A model generated the notes under the pieces. It had not been told where the DNA came from, searched no databases, and was given only the letters and a program-made list of their open reading frames with translations. A DNA stretch of 64,000 nucleotides, taken from Combretum micranthum. Taxonomy: Eukaryota; Streptophyta; Magnoliopsida; Myrtales; Combretaceae. A program made the position numbers and the translations under genes. Shown piece by piece: positions 1-12,198 of the stretch; positions within the stretch are counted from its first letter, which is position 1, and each line of letters begins with the position of its first letter. The stretch spans positions 1 to 64,000 of the forward strand of contig JAMXBD010002458.1 in assembly GCA_024138025.1 (NCBI GenBank). Reading direction: 5' to 3'.

Positions 1-489
1 AATCTTGAATCAAAATAGGTTCTTCCCAAAATCTCCTTCAAAAACCACAAGCAAATCCTAAGAAAGATAGATTTCTTGAATCCTTGAAAAATCATGATTA
101 GATCTTCTTACTTGAACCAAAATCTTGATATCCTCTTGATGAAAAACTCACAATAGATCTTTTTAGAGAGGTTTCTAGGTTTAGAAAGAAGAGGAATAGG
201 GAAAAGATATAAATAAACTTTTGTGACCCTTCAATTTACATAACAATACTTTAGAAACAAAAGACAAGAAATCCTTCAATTCTTGTAACAGCACAGGAAA
301 CGAAAAGACACAAAACCCTTCAATCTTGTAACAACATAGAGAAACAAAAAGGCACCTCATGTATTATATGCTTGCCATATAATACACATAAATAAAACTT
401 ATAAGGATGGATCATAAAACCCTCTTATTTTTCAACATATGACAACTTTTGCCCTTCTTTATAAAATATTTATCTTAATATTATATGGA
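1..489. other. Unassigned AT-rich DNA left of the first retrotransposon
   Basis: No convincing ORF, RNA gene or repeat boundary is visible. The stretch has short repeated phrases of the type ccttcaattcttgtaac at about 227, 272 and 318, and a tataaataaac string near 209, which would suit part of an old LTR or intergenic DNA. It is the left flank of the chromovirus insertion; its last five bases (490-494, cttta) are that element's target duplication. Confidence 0.5.
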
Positions 490-1629
490 CTTTATGTAAA
501 CCCTTGAAATTTTTCTCATTAGTACACGACCCTAAAATAGAATGTATGAACTAGTTAGTAAACTTAGAATTCAATAAAAATCTAAGAATAGAACAATGAC
601 TTGAATTTGGCTGGGTTAAGATCTAAAAGCCGAATAAAGAACTTCTTTGACCGTAATTGATACCAAAAACGAGATTTCGTATCTTGAACTGATAATTCAA
701 GATATGATTAAAGGAAACCCAAATTTTCAAACCCCAAAACTTGTCTTATAAATAGAATAGATAGAAAAATATAGATTTAGAGATTAAATGACTACTATTG
801 AACTCAACAATGATTTGAAGCTAGAACAATGAGTAGTCATGAGCCTATACATGGATTTAAACCCTAAATTCAAGATTCCTAGATAGTATTAAACACTACT
901 AATAAGATTTTATAGTAGGTATCAAAAACCAAAGATATATAGATAATTTAACTTTTATATCAAAAGTGATATCAAGTAGTTAATCAACTACGCTTATAGA
1001 TAGGAAACGATAACCTAAAAATAAACCGTTAGGATTATAAATACATAATGAAAATATAAACATATGTATAACTAAAGATCTAGACTTCAAATAAATAATT
1101 GAATCACACCATTGTTCTAATTAGGATTTTCTTAAGCTATTGGAGTCTAAAACAAAAATTGACCTAATAAGCTTAGGAAACCTTAATCGCGGGAGATAAA
1201 ATTCTAAAAACAATTAATCATGTAAATTTAAAACTCAAATTTGTATCATTTGATAACCTAACATTTTATAGAATCTTATAAAAATATTTTCATAGAAAAA
1301 TCCTCAAATATTTTCTAATTTGTATCCGTTTAACTTATTAAACTATCTTAAAACTAAGATAATTAACTAACTAAATATTATTATATAATAATTTACTCAA
1401 ATTTTCGGTGCAAATGGGGCAATTATGTGGCTAGAATTTCATCAATTTTCACCAGCCAAAAAACACCTCTCAAGTTGGTTCAATAATGCCCTCTTAAGTC
1501 AACAAAATGCACACACTCACCAATCAAAGAGAGACAATTGAATAAGCTAATTAATGTAGCAAACTCACTTTCACATATAATAATTCTCGATGGAGGAATT
1601 GAAGTCCATCAGCTGCAATCTCTTCTCTC

Positions 1630-1637
1630 TATATAAG
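1630..1637 (+). promoter_or_regulatory. TATA box of the Tekay-like 5' LTR
   Basis: The string tctctatataagcaac is a textbook plant TATA box and is kept in the 3' LTR (about 13336-13345). Transcription of the element would start roughly 30 bp downstream (inference). Confidence 0.6.
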
Positions 1638-2624
1638 CAACTACTAAGCTTCTTAATGAACATAAAAACAAGACACTAACTCACAACCAAACAACAGTTG
1701 GAAATTCTCTCAATTTCATGCTTCTAAACAGCACACAAAACACCCAAACCATTCCAAGAACAACACAATGAAACTCCATTAAAACTGTAGCTTGAAACTC
1801 GGATTATGGAGAAGCAAGGTAAGACAAATTCCTTTTAAGTTGTTTTAAGTATTGAACTTTAATCTAAATAACATTTCTATTAATTTAGGATCAGAACTAA
1901 CTCTAGATCTAAACTCAAAACATTCATATTCGCTCCAACAAGGTAAAATTCAAAACCCTAGTTGTACTTTTCTAAATTCGAAAATTAAGATCAAATACAT
2001 GTAGATGTGTTATGAGTTGATGTATATATATACATATACCATAGAAACACTTAAGAGATGCTTTAATACAAGTTTGATATGTTCAGGTTGAAGGAAAAGT
2101 AAGTTTTGAATTTAAGAATATCGGAGAAGATGATGAACAGTTTCAACATTGTCGCTATGTCGGCAGTGTAAACGTTGAATGCCGGCGGTGTTGGAGCCAG
2201 CATACACTCATGTTTTTCCTATGAGAAGTCTGCATTACATGAACAGAAAATATATATATATATATATATAAATACTAATAAACATATTATATATGTATAT
2301 ATATGTCAAACAGAATTTACTAAGAAATAAAGTAAACACAAATACTTAAAATAACAATATGTTTAACATTTGATAGCTTCTAAAACCTAGAATTATAGGG
2401 AAATATTAAGTGTTATTAAAAAATAGTCATCAAGTATTTGTTTTATGTAGATAAAAAGATAAAAATGGAAATTGAAATAAGCTAAATTTATGAACAATGT
2501 GACTTCCAAAAATGACAAAATAATTGTATGAAGCATATAAAAAGAAATACGACGACACTAAGCATAAAAACGAATATGATTTACTATAATGAGTCAGGTA
2601 AGAATAACATAAAATTAGTATTAA

Positions 2625-4591
2625 TGATCACGCTTTTTCTATATATGCTTTTTAAAACTCTTTTTAGTAATATTCAATTTCCTTCAAATGAGCAGATCTT
2701 TAACCGACAGTGTATCGGGTGCGTGTGCAGTATAAAATTTCGGTGAATACCGAGTCAAATCCATAGGGAGTAAGGACTAACTATCAACTATATCAGTCCA
2801 ATTCATATCTAGGCAAATCAAAAGATGTTTCTATTTTTGTATTTTCTTTTAATAAAACTAAACTACTAAAAATCTTGGATTTCCACACCTTAAATAGAAT
2901 TAGGTTTAGAGCCAATCAAATATGGAAATAAATTGAATGCCTACTATTGACCAAAAATGCACTTGTCAATCCAAATCATCAATGAGTTTAGCTTTTCAAG
3001 AATGAAGAAGAAGACAAGAATTCCTTTTCCCAAAGTGAACCATTACCCTAAAATTACCAATCAATATTCCCTATCCCTAGGAAAGTGTTAATTGACAATT
3101 ATTTTCTAATTGACCAAACCCTAATAGATTACAACCCATATCCCTATGTGAAATGCAATCCTAATTAGGTAATCAAAAATTGATTAGAAGAGAAATTTCC
3201 AATTACAATCCTAATCATTCAAGAATTCCAGATTTAAGCCAAAATTGCATGATTTGTGAATAACATTGATAATCCGAATATGAACAAGTAATCAATCAAC
3301 AACAGGAATCATCAATCATATAATCCAAATAAAAGACTCAAATCGATTTAGAACAAAGAAATGAAGCATCAAACAACATCCAATAAGAGGACATAAGAAA
3401 AAGAACAAAATAACCTTGTCAATGGAATCTTGTTCTTGAAATCCAAACACAAATGTTGTTTTCCACTTGAATCCGGTGTGGAATCCGATATCAAATTAAA
3501 AAGTTAACTACTTTAGTGTTTTAAACCCTAATCTAGATCTAGGAGCAAGGAAAGAAAATAGAATTTCATGCCTAGGGTTTCTTTTTTTTCAAAAGACACA
3601 ACAAGAGAAGTTTATATATGAAAAGTCGCAGGAAAGATACGCTGGCACTCTACATCGGCGGTGTACTTTTGGATCTAGCCGGCCTTCTTTTTAAAATTTG
3701 ATTTCCAAGAGCATTTTTTGAATGTACGCCGGCTCAAAGCTGGCGGCCTTGAATCTCCAGTAGCCGGTGTGCATTGTAAAATCAATTCCGAAGCAAGGTA
3801 GATGATAGCCTTTAAGTAGTGTTGATGTGCAGAAACTTCATGGCGATTTTTGTCTTTACTCCAATTGGAATTTGGAAAAACTTATAGAATGAAAGTTGTA
3901 GATCTTTCTCTCCTATTTCTATAGGATCTTGAATCATATTAAACGGACCTTGGATGAGAGAAATATATCAAATTTGCTAAAACAGTGTCAATCTGCAAAT
4001 CTGATGGATGTTCTGCACTTGCAGTGATTTGAAGATGATTTCCAACCTTCATTCTTTCATAATTAGCAAAAACTCTAAACATGAAGATTGTATATATATC
4101 TCTTATCTTTCCATAGGAGGTTGAATCATGTCAAAATAAGATCATATGAGAGAGATATCCGCAATTTACCAAACTCTATCATTTTCCAAAATGTGAACAC
4201 CATCACTGTCATAGCAGCAACTTCATGGCATATTTTGATGCTGATTCATTCCGAATTCATTCACGATCAAAACATGAAAATTGAATATCTCTCTCTTAGG
4301 TTTCAGTATCATTTGGAATCATCTCAATAGGAGCTCAGATGAGAGAGATATGTTGAATTTAGGAAACATCGCCAAAACTGTCATGATACTTGCATGGCGG
4401 CCTTGCTTGATTTCTTTCCCAAATTTGCATGAAACTTCTCCCAATTGCTTGTATTTATTGTTTAAGTCCTTAATGACCTGAAATAAAAATTTAAGCATAC
4501 TTAAGTACCATTTCCATTCGATTTCTATAAAATCTATAACATATAAACATGACTTGATTAATGGAAATTTGAGTAAAATATGACTTTATCA
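2625..4591 (-). mobile_element. Athila-like solo LTR inserted in the 5' LTR
   Basis: The 3' LTR copy reads straight through tagtattaataac where the 5' copy has 1,967 extra bases. The insert is bounded by a perfect target duplication attaa (2620-2624 and 4592-4596). Read on the minus strand it begins tgataaagtc and ends gcgtgatca, so it has TG...CA ends. No primer site, coding region or second LTR is present, so it is a solo LTR left by LTR-LTR recombination. The block at 2708-2770 (minus: tccctatggatttgactcgg) resembles the 3' part of the Athila LTR at 38330-38400, and it begins TGATAAA like that LTR; this supports the Athila-like assignment but from a different family. ORFs in it (for example 4088-4330) are chance. 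Confidence 0.9.
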
Positions 4592-6040
4592 ATTAATAAC
4601 TACAAAAACTTGATAAATATTAATTTTCCGAATACTTGATATATGTATATAAATATCAACTAAGACTAAGGCAAGCTACATGAAAATAAAGATTAATTGA
4701 TGAAGACTATTAAAGAACCAAAATAAGTAATAGAAACCGGGTCAAATATCAATTTAGGACACTAAACACATATAGGAGTTTAGTTATATAATCTATATTA
4801 TATTGATGAATATTTTATTCATCTCAATAGGTGACTTTGATACCATAGAGGACCTTCTGGCAGATTACTACGATTAAGTCACTATAAGCAGGTGAGTAAT
4901 TTAGTCATATTATACTATTTATGCTTGTAGTTAGCTGATTATATAATGCAAAGATAATAATAAAATGAATGTTTTGATGGAAATGTGTTGTAATCTGATT
5001 GTATGATTACTAATCTACCATTACGAAAGTGATAATACAATGGTATGATGACGTGAAGTAGTATAATGATTATTGTGTGTAATGTATGGCCACCATGAAA
5101 TTGAATAAGAACTATTGATTTATTAAAATAACCCGATCATGCATTACACGTATTGCATTATTGCATATACAAACAGGTGACAGCTTGCTACGTATTAATA
5201 TTTCAGTTCTCTGTTAATGCTTGGTTTTTCTAAAGTGTTAGTTCTTCCAAGGTTTTCTTTGTTCCATTTGTTCTATGGGAACTAAGTGGCAATGAAGAAT
5301 GCCACCCGTAGTATCGCTTTGAAATGATTAATACTTAAGGAGTTTCTAAGGAGGATAGAGGAAATGGTCAATTAAAACTGTTATTAAATTTAAAGTGATA
5401 ACCCTAAGATGAGAGATCGTTGATTTTCCTGTAAACTTAGTCTCTCCTGGGCAGGTGGGTCATAAAGTAAATGTTCTTCAATCTTAAAAAGAGGGCGTAA
5501 ATCTTTTTCCTGTTTGGATTTTAGATCATCTAAGCTTGTATTTGAGCATATATTTGAGTGATTGCATTATATACGATTTGTTAATAACTTGTTTGATGTG
5601 TAATATGTCTGGTTGTTCACTAAGCCGTGGTTTTGCTCATACTCCAACAGTCTTTTCAGGTATATGCTTTGACTTTGGTTAGGTACTTCCAGAAACATGG
5701 CTACGGTAAGGGCTTAAGAGCTGGAAGCCTATGGTTCTTTTTGAGATAAATGGTTTATAATTTTCCTAGAATGGATTAGCTAGTGTTAGCTTATTAGTTA
5801 TGTATGTAGAGAATTACTAGAAGACTACATAGTTTGTAATAATCTATGATACTTTATGATTAAGATAGTAGTTATTTACCAATTTATTTCTTACGTATAT
5901 TTATCATTTCTTATCGAAGCAACTAAAAGATCCTGTTATTTTGGAAAACATGTCACTCTCCGAAGGTAATCTAGTGATAATATTCAGGTGTGACTTGTCT
6001 ACTTCTACTAAGATACCTTCGAAGCATGACAGCTTTAAGT

Positions 6041-6052
6041 TGGTATCAGAGC
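6041..6052 (+). promoter_or_regulatory. Primer binding site, initiator tRNA-Met type
   Basis: TGGTATCAGAGC begins 9 nt after the 5' LTR end. This is the standard initiator tRNA-Met complement used by most chromoviruses to prime minus-strand DNA synthesis. Confidence 0.93.
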
Positions 6053-6270
6053 GTGTTTGCTGGTATAAGAAAGATAAATATGTGAAAGAATTACATTGGT
6101 AAAGTAGTAAGTTTAGATCTAATTAGCACCCTTTAGTAATAGTTGGGTAGTTATGGGTAGAGTTACATTGCACAATTAGGAATAAATCTATGTGATTATT
6201 ATTAATCATGCAAATTTTGTTGTGTGCAGACTAATCCTGCTACATGCCATATTAGATGGGAGATATTTAG

Positions 6271-7126
6271 TATGCAGGAAGAGGAGACCCTGACAAGATT
6301 ACAGACACAGATTGCGAGTCCTGTAGAATTTGTATTTATGTGGGATTACCAAAACCTCTAAGGAGATTCTCAGCACTTGGAAAAGAGGATTACAGCCTTT
6401 ATTTAAAGGATGGTTATTTCTGATGGAGAGGGCCTTTCCAGATAATGGATCAGCTATAGAGACACTTTATAGATTCGAGAGGTTGATAATTCAGAAGGGA
6501 GGTGGTCTGGAGATTGATAACATAGCATTCATAGTCTCATCTAGATCTGTGAGACCAGATCTTCCTAATTTTAGAGTTTGGATGTCTATTGGAGGAGAGA
6601 CAGTTTATGCTCATGATGTTCGATATAATCACATTTGGGTGGAGATGACACGGCCTATGATGATGATTGGATGCTTGCACAGGTGATCAGATGCAACCAT
6701 TCCAGACGTATATTGATGAGGAAGCCTCCCATTATACCTGAGATAGTAGGTGAGTTCAGCATCCCCCTTCTATGCAAGATAAGTAGTACAGAGTCAATTC
6801 AGACTACAGTTCATAAAAGAATGTAACAACAGAGTTGCTAGATGAAAGAGAAGGAAAGAGTCGAAGGATTGAGGCAGAAAAGTATGTCTCCAATTATAAT
6901 TATGCCATGGATTGGGACTGCACATGAGGGTGGATTGAGAGAGATGTACCTCCTAGTTCCGAGAGTGAGAAGGTGCTCCTAAGGCATTCGGATGATGGAT
7001 ACGGATCTGACCCTGGCACCCAGGAGATAGAGACACAAGGATCGATATTAGTGACAGCAGTTCCGAGGGAGAGGACGATTACCCAGTTAGGTCCTCAGAG
7101 AAGGCAAGGGTCGCCTTTATCCTAGC
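6271..7126 (+). pseudogene. Leader ORF between primer site and gag (unknown protein, broken)
   Basis: A coding-like stretch fills most of the 1.4 kb between the primer site and gag, where many chromoviruses have only a leader. It opens MQEEETLTRLQTQIASPVEF (6271), shifts frame near 6335 into the 6330-6686 frame (motifs STWKRGL, AIETLYRFERLI, FIVSSRSVRPDLP), shifts again near 6635 (GGDDTAYDDDWML), and ends near 7126 (ITQLGPQRRQGSPLS then stop). I do not recognise the family. It is not gag, which starts at 7443. A related sequence lies at the same place in the minus-strand chromovirus at 22800-23310: WKxGL, then ET and ER(I/L) at matching spacing. That conservation argues it was a real protein and not chance. 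Function unknown. Confidence 0.6.
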
Positions 7127-7442
7127 CCTTGAGTCAGATCTAGTATTATATGATGATGATGTTTGTACTATCTATTAGTGATGGAATAGGTATGATATCG
7201 ATAGACTTTTGATGATGTACATGTATGTGTAACATGTGGTATGTAGGCGATGTATATGTATCTGATGACTTTAGTAGTAGAAGCTAGGTATAGAGTTAGT
7301 GCCATTTTTGATGTACATAATGCACTAACCATGAGAAGTTTATGTGTATTTTGGTTATGTATATATGTGTGATATATATATATATATATGAATGACCTTG
7401 ATGTCTTTTAGTAAAGGTGAATTATGATCCAATCTAAATAAC

Positions 7443-8826
7443 ATGTTTAATGTTAATAGAATGCCAAGATGGAGAAATAGAAGTAGAAACGCAAGGATCT
7501 CTGGAAATCCACCAATAAATGCCCCTGCACCATCCCAAAACCGATTAAAGGATGTTTTACAAAGTCTCCAACAACAAAATGTATTGATCTTGCAAGCAAT
7601 AAATGTAGCACCACTTACTGAGGCGCTAGCAATGCCTCCAACAACTCCTAGAGGAAATGAAAGGCATATTGCATCGGTTCAATTTCAGGAAAATGGACTA
7701 GTGAACCTTGATGAATCTGCTACCGAGGTGCAAAGATCGCCCCGATATGAACAAGAATTGCTACCACCACCACCTTTACGTCCTTAGAGGAACTTGTTGC
7801 CAGAATTCATTAAATGCAACAGGTACTTTAAAAGACTACCTGGAAAGCTAGAAGAAGCTGAGGACTAGCTAGCCCATATTGAGCGATCCCTTGATGTTTT
7901 CCAAGTACCTGAAGCTCTGAGAGTATCATATGAAACTTATTTGCTAAGATTAAGAGCAAGGATATGGTGGAATTCAAAACAACGAAGTTTGCCACAGCCT
8001 GTAACTTGGGAAGTGTTTAAGCGAGAATTTTTGAAGGGATATTTTCCAAGCAGTCTAAAAGAAAATATAGCATTAACCTGATGAATTTGACACAAGATAA
8101 TAAGACAATTGATGAGTATGAACATGAGTTCAATCGGTTGTTACAGTTTGCTCCAGATGCTTATCGGGACAGTGATGAGCTAAAGAGACAGACTTTCATG
8201 GCTGGATTAGAACCTCATTTCCAAAGAAGACTTGCTGAATTTGAAGTCGATAACTTTGCAGCTATGATAGAAAAAGCTCGAATCATTGAACGAGCAAGGA
8301 GATATGAAATTGAAAGGTATAAGAAGAAGGGACCAATTTTTGGGAAGAGAACATATGATGGTTCTATGGCAAGTCCTGTGCCTAAGAAGATTAAATTTTT
8401 CAAACCTTTCAGTGTGAACAAAGGAGGAGTAATTAGGAAGAATAATGTTACATGTTGGGAATGTAAGGGTTCTCATTATCCAAGGGAGTGTCCACAAATG
8501 CTACTATTGTGGGAAAGTGGCACATGGCAAATAATTGTCCAAAAAGAAAGATTACAACCTGTTTTGTATGTAACAAAGTTGGCCATATATCAACCAACCA
8601 TCCACAGAAAGTGAATACAGTAGCTGGATCTTCACAGCCTAGAGGAATGGTTGGAGTTGCAGGACCGAAAAATGGAAATGATAATACCAACAAAGCTAGT
8701 ACAACGGCTAGAGTCTTTGCTATGTATGGAAATCCTGTTGAGGATGTGGAGATGGAAGAGGAAGATGAAGAAAATGTATGGGAAGAAGTTGACCCTGATG
8801 ATTATGGTCTCATTGCAGGTATGTAG
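7443..8826 (+). pseudogene. gag: Chromoviral gag (capsid/nucleocapsid), broken
   Basis: N-terminal basic segment (MPRWRNRSRNARISG), then a capsid (retrotrans_gag) region: ARIWWNSKQRSLPQPVTWEV and FKREFLKGYFP at about 7945-8045, and QDNKTIDEYEHEFNRLLQFA at 8093 onward. A nucleocapsid part follows with zinc-knuckle remnants: CWECKGSHYPREC (8453-8491), a second reading CYYCGK...HMANNC across a frameshift at about 8500-8520, and CFVCNKVGHISTNH, in which the last cysteine is lost. Stops interrupt at 7784 and 8080. The C-terminal tail is acidic (VEMEEEDEENVWEEV). Gag would package element RNA in cytoplasmic particles. This copy cannot make an intact protein. Confidence 0.88.
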
Positions 8827-8949
8827 TTACATATTTTTTATTTAAAATTATTAGACACAACCACGATTAAATGAACAATAGAAGCCCTTATATATTGAAA
8901 ATAACACGAATTTAATAAATGATAAATATGATCAATTCAAGTGAGGGAT

Positions 8950-9393
8950 TAGACTACGAATACTTTGTTTGACATTGGAGCAACACATTCTTTCGTAAAT
9001 GCTGGATTAGCAAGGTGTGTAGGATTACCAACCGAAACCATGAGTAAAGAATTGAGAGTTACTATGCCAATAGGAAACCTAATAACAAGGGAGATGATAA
9101 AGAGTTTTCCATTAAAGATTGGAAATCAAGAATCGATTGTTGATTTTATCATGATAGATATGTAAAAATATGAAATTATACTGGGTATGACCTGGTTAAC
9201 TGCTGTAAAAGCGAAAGTTGATTGTCGTCTCAAAATGATATGTTTTGTCAATAATCAAGGAGAAAGAAAGGAGTATAGGGGTGAGATACTCAAAGAAGTC
9301 GGAAATAAGATAACAACAATTGAAGTGGAAAATGAAGAAGATATGGAGTTAGGTGTATTCTTGGAACAACCGAGAGTGAATCCAAAGCATTAG
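8950..9393 (+). pseudogene. Retropepsin-like aspartic protease domain, active site altered
   Basis: LFDIGATHSFVNAGLA at about 8965 corresponds to the DTGATHSF active-site loop of chromoviral proteases, but the threonine codon is now isoleucine (ATT, 8974-8976). The flap/ILG region follows after a stop at 9163: EIILGMTWL, where the family normally has ILGMDWL. The domain would cut the Gag-Pol polyprotein. The stop and the active-site change make this copy inactive. A frameshift separates it from gag. Confidence 0.85.
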
Positions 9394-9412
9394 ATATTCA
9401 TACTATTAGAAC

Positions 9413-10286
9413 AGTGTGTGAATATCCGGATGTATTTCCAGACGAATTACCGGGATTACCCCCATACAGAGAAGTGGAATTTTCAATTGATTTAATACCT
9501 AGAACATAACCAATACCAAAAGCTCGTATCGCATGGCACTTGTAGAATTGAAAGAATTAAAGGTGCAATTGCAAGAATTGTTAGATAAAGGATTTATCAG
9601 ACCTAGTGTTTTACCTTGGGGAGCACCAATATTGTTTGTTAAGAAGAAAGATGGTTCAATGAGACTCTGTATTGATTAAAGAGAATTAAACAAAGTGACT
9701 ATCAAGAACAAATATCCTTTACCTAGAATTGATGATCTCTTTGATCAATTGAGAGGAGCAAAGGTATTTTCTTAAATTGATTTAAAGTCAAGATATCATC
9801 AAATCCGAATTAAGGTGGAGGACATACCAAAGACTACATTTCGAACTAGGTATAGTCATTATGAATTTTTGGTCATGCCATTTGGACTAACCAATGCACC
9901 TGCAGTTTTCATGGACTTAACGAATCGTATTTTTAGACCTTTGTTGGACATCTGTGTGATCGTTTTCATAGATGATATACTAGTATATTTGTCTACTGAA
10001 GAGTAGCATGATGAGCACTTGAGAAGTGTGTTACAGATACTGAGAGATAATAAGTTGTATGCCAAACTGTCTAAATGTGAATTTCGGCTTGAAGTATATC
10101 ATTCCTTGGACATATTATTTTTGGAGAAGGAACATCGGTTGATCCTGCAAAAGTTAAAGCTATTGTAGAATGGAAAAGACCTGAAACTGTTACGAAAGTT
10201 AGGAGTTTCTTAGGATTAGCAGGATAGTATCGAAAATTTGTGAAAGATTTCTCAAAAATTGCACGACCACTGATGCAATTAACCAG
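9413..10286 (+). pseudogene. Reverse transcriptase domain, multiple stops
   Basis: Ty3/gypsy RT in order: the VCEYPDVFPDELPGLPP lead-in, [20 protein letters not shown] (about 9540), [20 protein letters not shown] (9618-9677), [40 protein letters not shown] (9858 onward) and the catalytic FIDDIL (aspartates at 9971-9976). Stops fall in the CIDYRELN motif (9677), at FSKIDL (about 9772), after STEE (10004) and in the 3' part; a frameshift lies near 10100. The domain would copy element RNA into DNA. The YxDD-equivalent aspartates are present but the frame is destroyed. Confidence 0.9.
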
Positions 10287-10711
10287 GAAGAATGAGAAAT
10301 TTGAGTGGAATGATCAATGTGAAGAGGTTAGTATCGGCACCAATATTGGTTCTACCTAATGACAAGGATCTATTTACTGTCTACAGTGATGCATCCAGAA
10401 ATGAGTTAGGATGTGTGCTGATGCAAAACGAGAAGGTAATAGCATATACTTCTAGACAGTTAAAACCACATGAGATGAATTACCCCACTCATGATTTGGA
10501 GTTAGCTACTATTGTATTTGCACTTAAAATTTGGCGTCATTATCTGTATGGACAGAAATATGAAATATATACAGATCACAAGAGTCTAAAGTATATAGTT
10601 ACACAAAAGGAGTTGAACATGAGACAAAGAAGATTGTTGGAATTAATTAAAGATTATGATCTCACTATCAACTATCATCCTGGCAACTCATCAAGGAATT
10701 TGAGAAATTAA
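10287..10711 (+). pseudogene. RNase H domain
   Basis: [18 protein letters not shown] (10374 onward), [20 protein letters not shown] and [20 protein letters not shown] are the three classic blocks of Ty3/gypsy RNase H, with the catalytic Asp (SDAS), Glu (DLEL) and Asp (TDHKSL) all visible. One open frame of 139 codons covers them. It would remove the RNA strand during reverse transcription. It is followed by a stop before the integrase and is separated from RT by a decayed linker. Confidence 0.88.
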
Positions 10712-10725
10712 ACTTAGAGTTTTCA

Positions 10726-12186
10726 ATGCAAGGTTTGGAAGCTGAATTAGGATACTTAATTTTGGAGCCTACTTTACTCCAACGAATTAAGGAAGCTCAG
10801 AAAGAGGATATTGAAATCCAAGATATTAAACGAGGAATATCTCAAGGAAAATACAAGGATTTTCATGTGGATGGTGAAGAAGTGTTAAGAATGAACAAAA
10901 GATTATGTGTGCCACATAATGAAAGCTTGAGGAAGAAATTAATGCATGAAGCACATTATTCTAGATATTATATGCATCCAAGAGAAACAAAGACATACCA
11001 AGAGTTGAAAAGTGCATATTGGTGGAGTGGAATGAAAAAGGATATTGTAGAATTTGTTGCTAAGTGTGATGTGTGTCAAAGGATAAAACCTGAACACAAA
11101 AGACCTAGTGGATTGTTGAAACCATTACCAATTTCCGAATGGAAATGGGATCAAATTTTCAAGGATTTTGTGTGCTCACTACCTAAGACAAATATAGGCC
11201 ATGATGTTGTTTGGGTCATTATGGATAGACTCACTAAATCAGCTCATTTCTTGCCAATTAACATGATATACCCATTAGAAAAGTTGGCACGAATATATCT
11301 GAAGGAGATTGTGAGATTACATGGTATACTGGTGGGTATAGTGTCAAATTGAGATCTATGATTCATTTCTAGATTTTGGCAAGAATTACAAAAAGCCTTA
11401 GGAACACAACTAAAGTTCAGTATGGCTTACCATCCTCAAAGTGATGGGCAGACAAAGAGAACTATTCAGACTTTGGAAGACATGTTGAGATCTTATATTT
11501 TGGTATTCAAAGGAAATTGGGCTCAACACTTACCATTGGTAGAATTCGCTTACAATAATAGTTATCATTCAAGTATTAGAATGCCACCATATGAAGCATT
11601 ATATGGTAGGAAGTGTCGGACACCATTATTCTGGGATAATTTGGAGAAAGTAATGATTGGACCTGAATTGGTACAAGAGACAATTGATAAGGTCACTGTG
11701 ATAAAACGAAAAATGAAAGAGACTCAAGATAGACAAAAAAGCTGGGCATACTTGAAAATAAGAGAATTGGAATTTAATGAAGGAGAACATGTCTACTTGA
11801 AGATAAGTCTAATCAAAAGTATTCATAGTGAACAAACAAAAGGAAAGTTGAGTCTTAGATATAGCAGACCATTTGACATATTGGAACGAGTTGGGAACCT
11901 GGCATATTGTCTTGCAATGCCACCCAATTTATCTGGTATACATAATGTTTTCATGTATCGGTACTAAGAAAATATACCGGATCCATATAAGATAGTCGAG
12001 TTGGAACCAATTGATTTGTAGGAAAATTTGACTTACGAAAATAAAGAAATCCACCATGTCAAAGTATTGTGGGATCTCCGAATTGAAAAAATGACATGGG
12101 AACTAGAAGAGCAAAGCAAGAAAAACTATCAACATCTGTTTGAGAATTCAAGTACGCACACAAGCTTTGAGGACAAAGCTTATTTT
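10726..12186 (+). pseudogene. Integrase with C-terminal chromodomain, broken
   Basis: The zinc-binding HHCC part has HEAHYSRYYMHPRETKTY and CDVCQRIKPEH (about 10945-11100). The catalytic core has WVIMDRLTKSAHFLP (first Asp, about 11224), a damaged second block at 11341-11375 where VSDRDPRF reads VSN-stop-DL-stop-F, and AYHPQSDGQTKRTIQTLEDM with the third acidic residue at 11477. The GPF/Y-like region follows at 11850. At 12040-12160 VKVLWDLRIEKMTWELEEQS then KKNYQHLF matches a chromodomain of the Tekay type, which in this clade steers insertion to heterochromatin (family knowledge). Stops at 11350, 11965 and 12019. Confidence 0.9.
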
Positions 12187-12198
12187 AAAGGGGGAGAA
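12187..12198 (+). promoter_or_regulatory. Polypurine tract
   Basis: aaagggggagaa sits directly before the 3' LTR start tgtaaacccc, as required for plus-strand DNA priming. Confidence 0.9.

Larger units (their letters stand above)
495..6031 (+). repeat. 5' LTR of the Tekay-like element (interrupted)
   Basis: Starts tgtaaaccct and ends gcatgaca. It matches the 3' LTR at 12199-15793 along its length, with scattered substitutions and small indels. Apparent length is 5,537 bp, but 1,972 bp of that is the solo LTR at 2625-4591 plus its target duplication, leaving about 3,565 bp, close to the 3,595 bp 3' LTR. Internal landmarks: TATA box near 1630, a GC-rich island at 2159-2215, a (TA)10 run at 2251-2270, and the gagggcgtaaatc box at 5491 shared with other chromovirus LTRs here. 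Confidence 0.93.
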
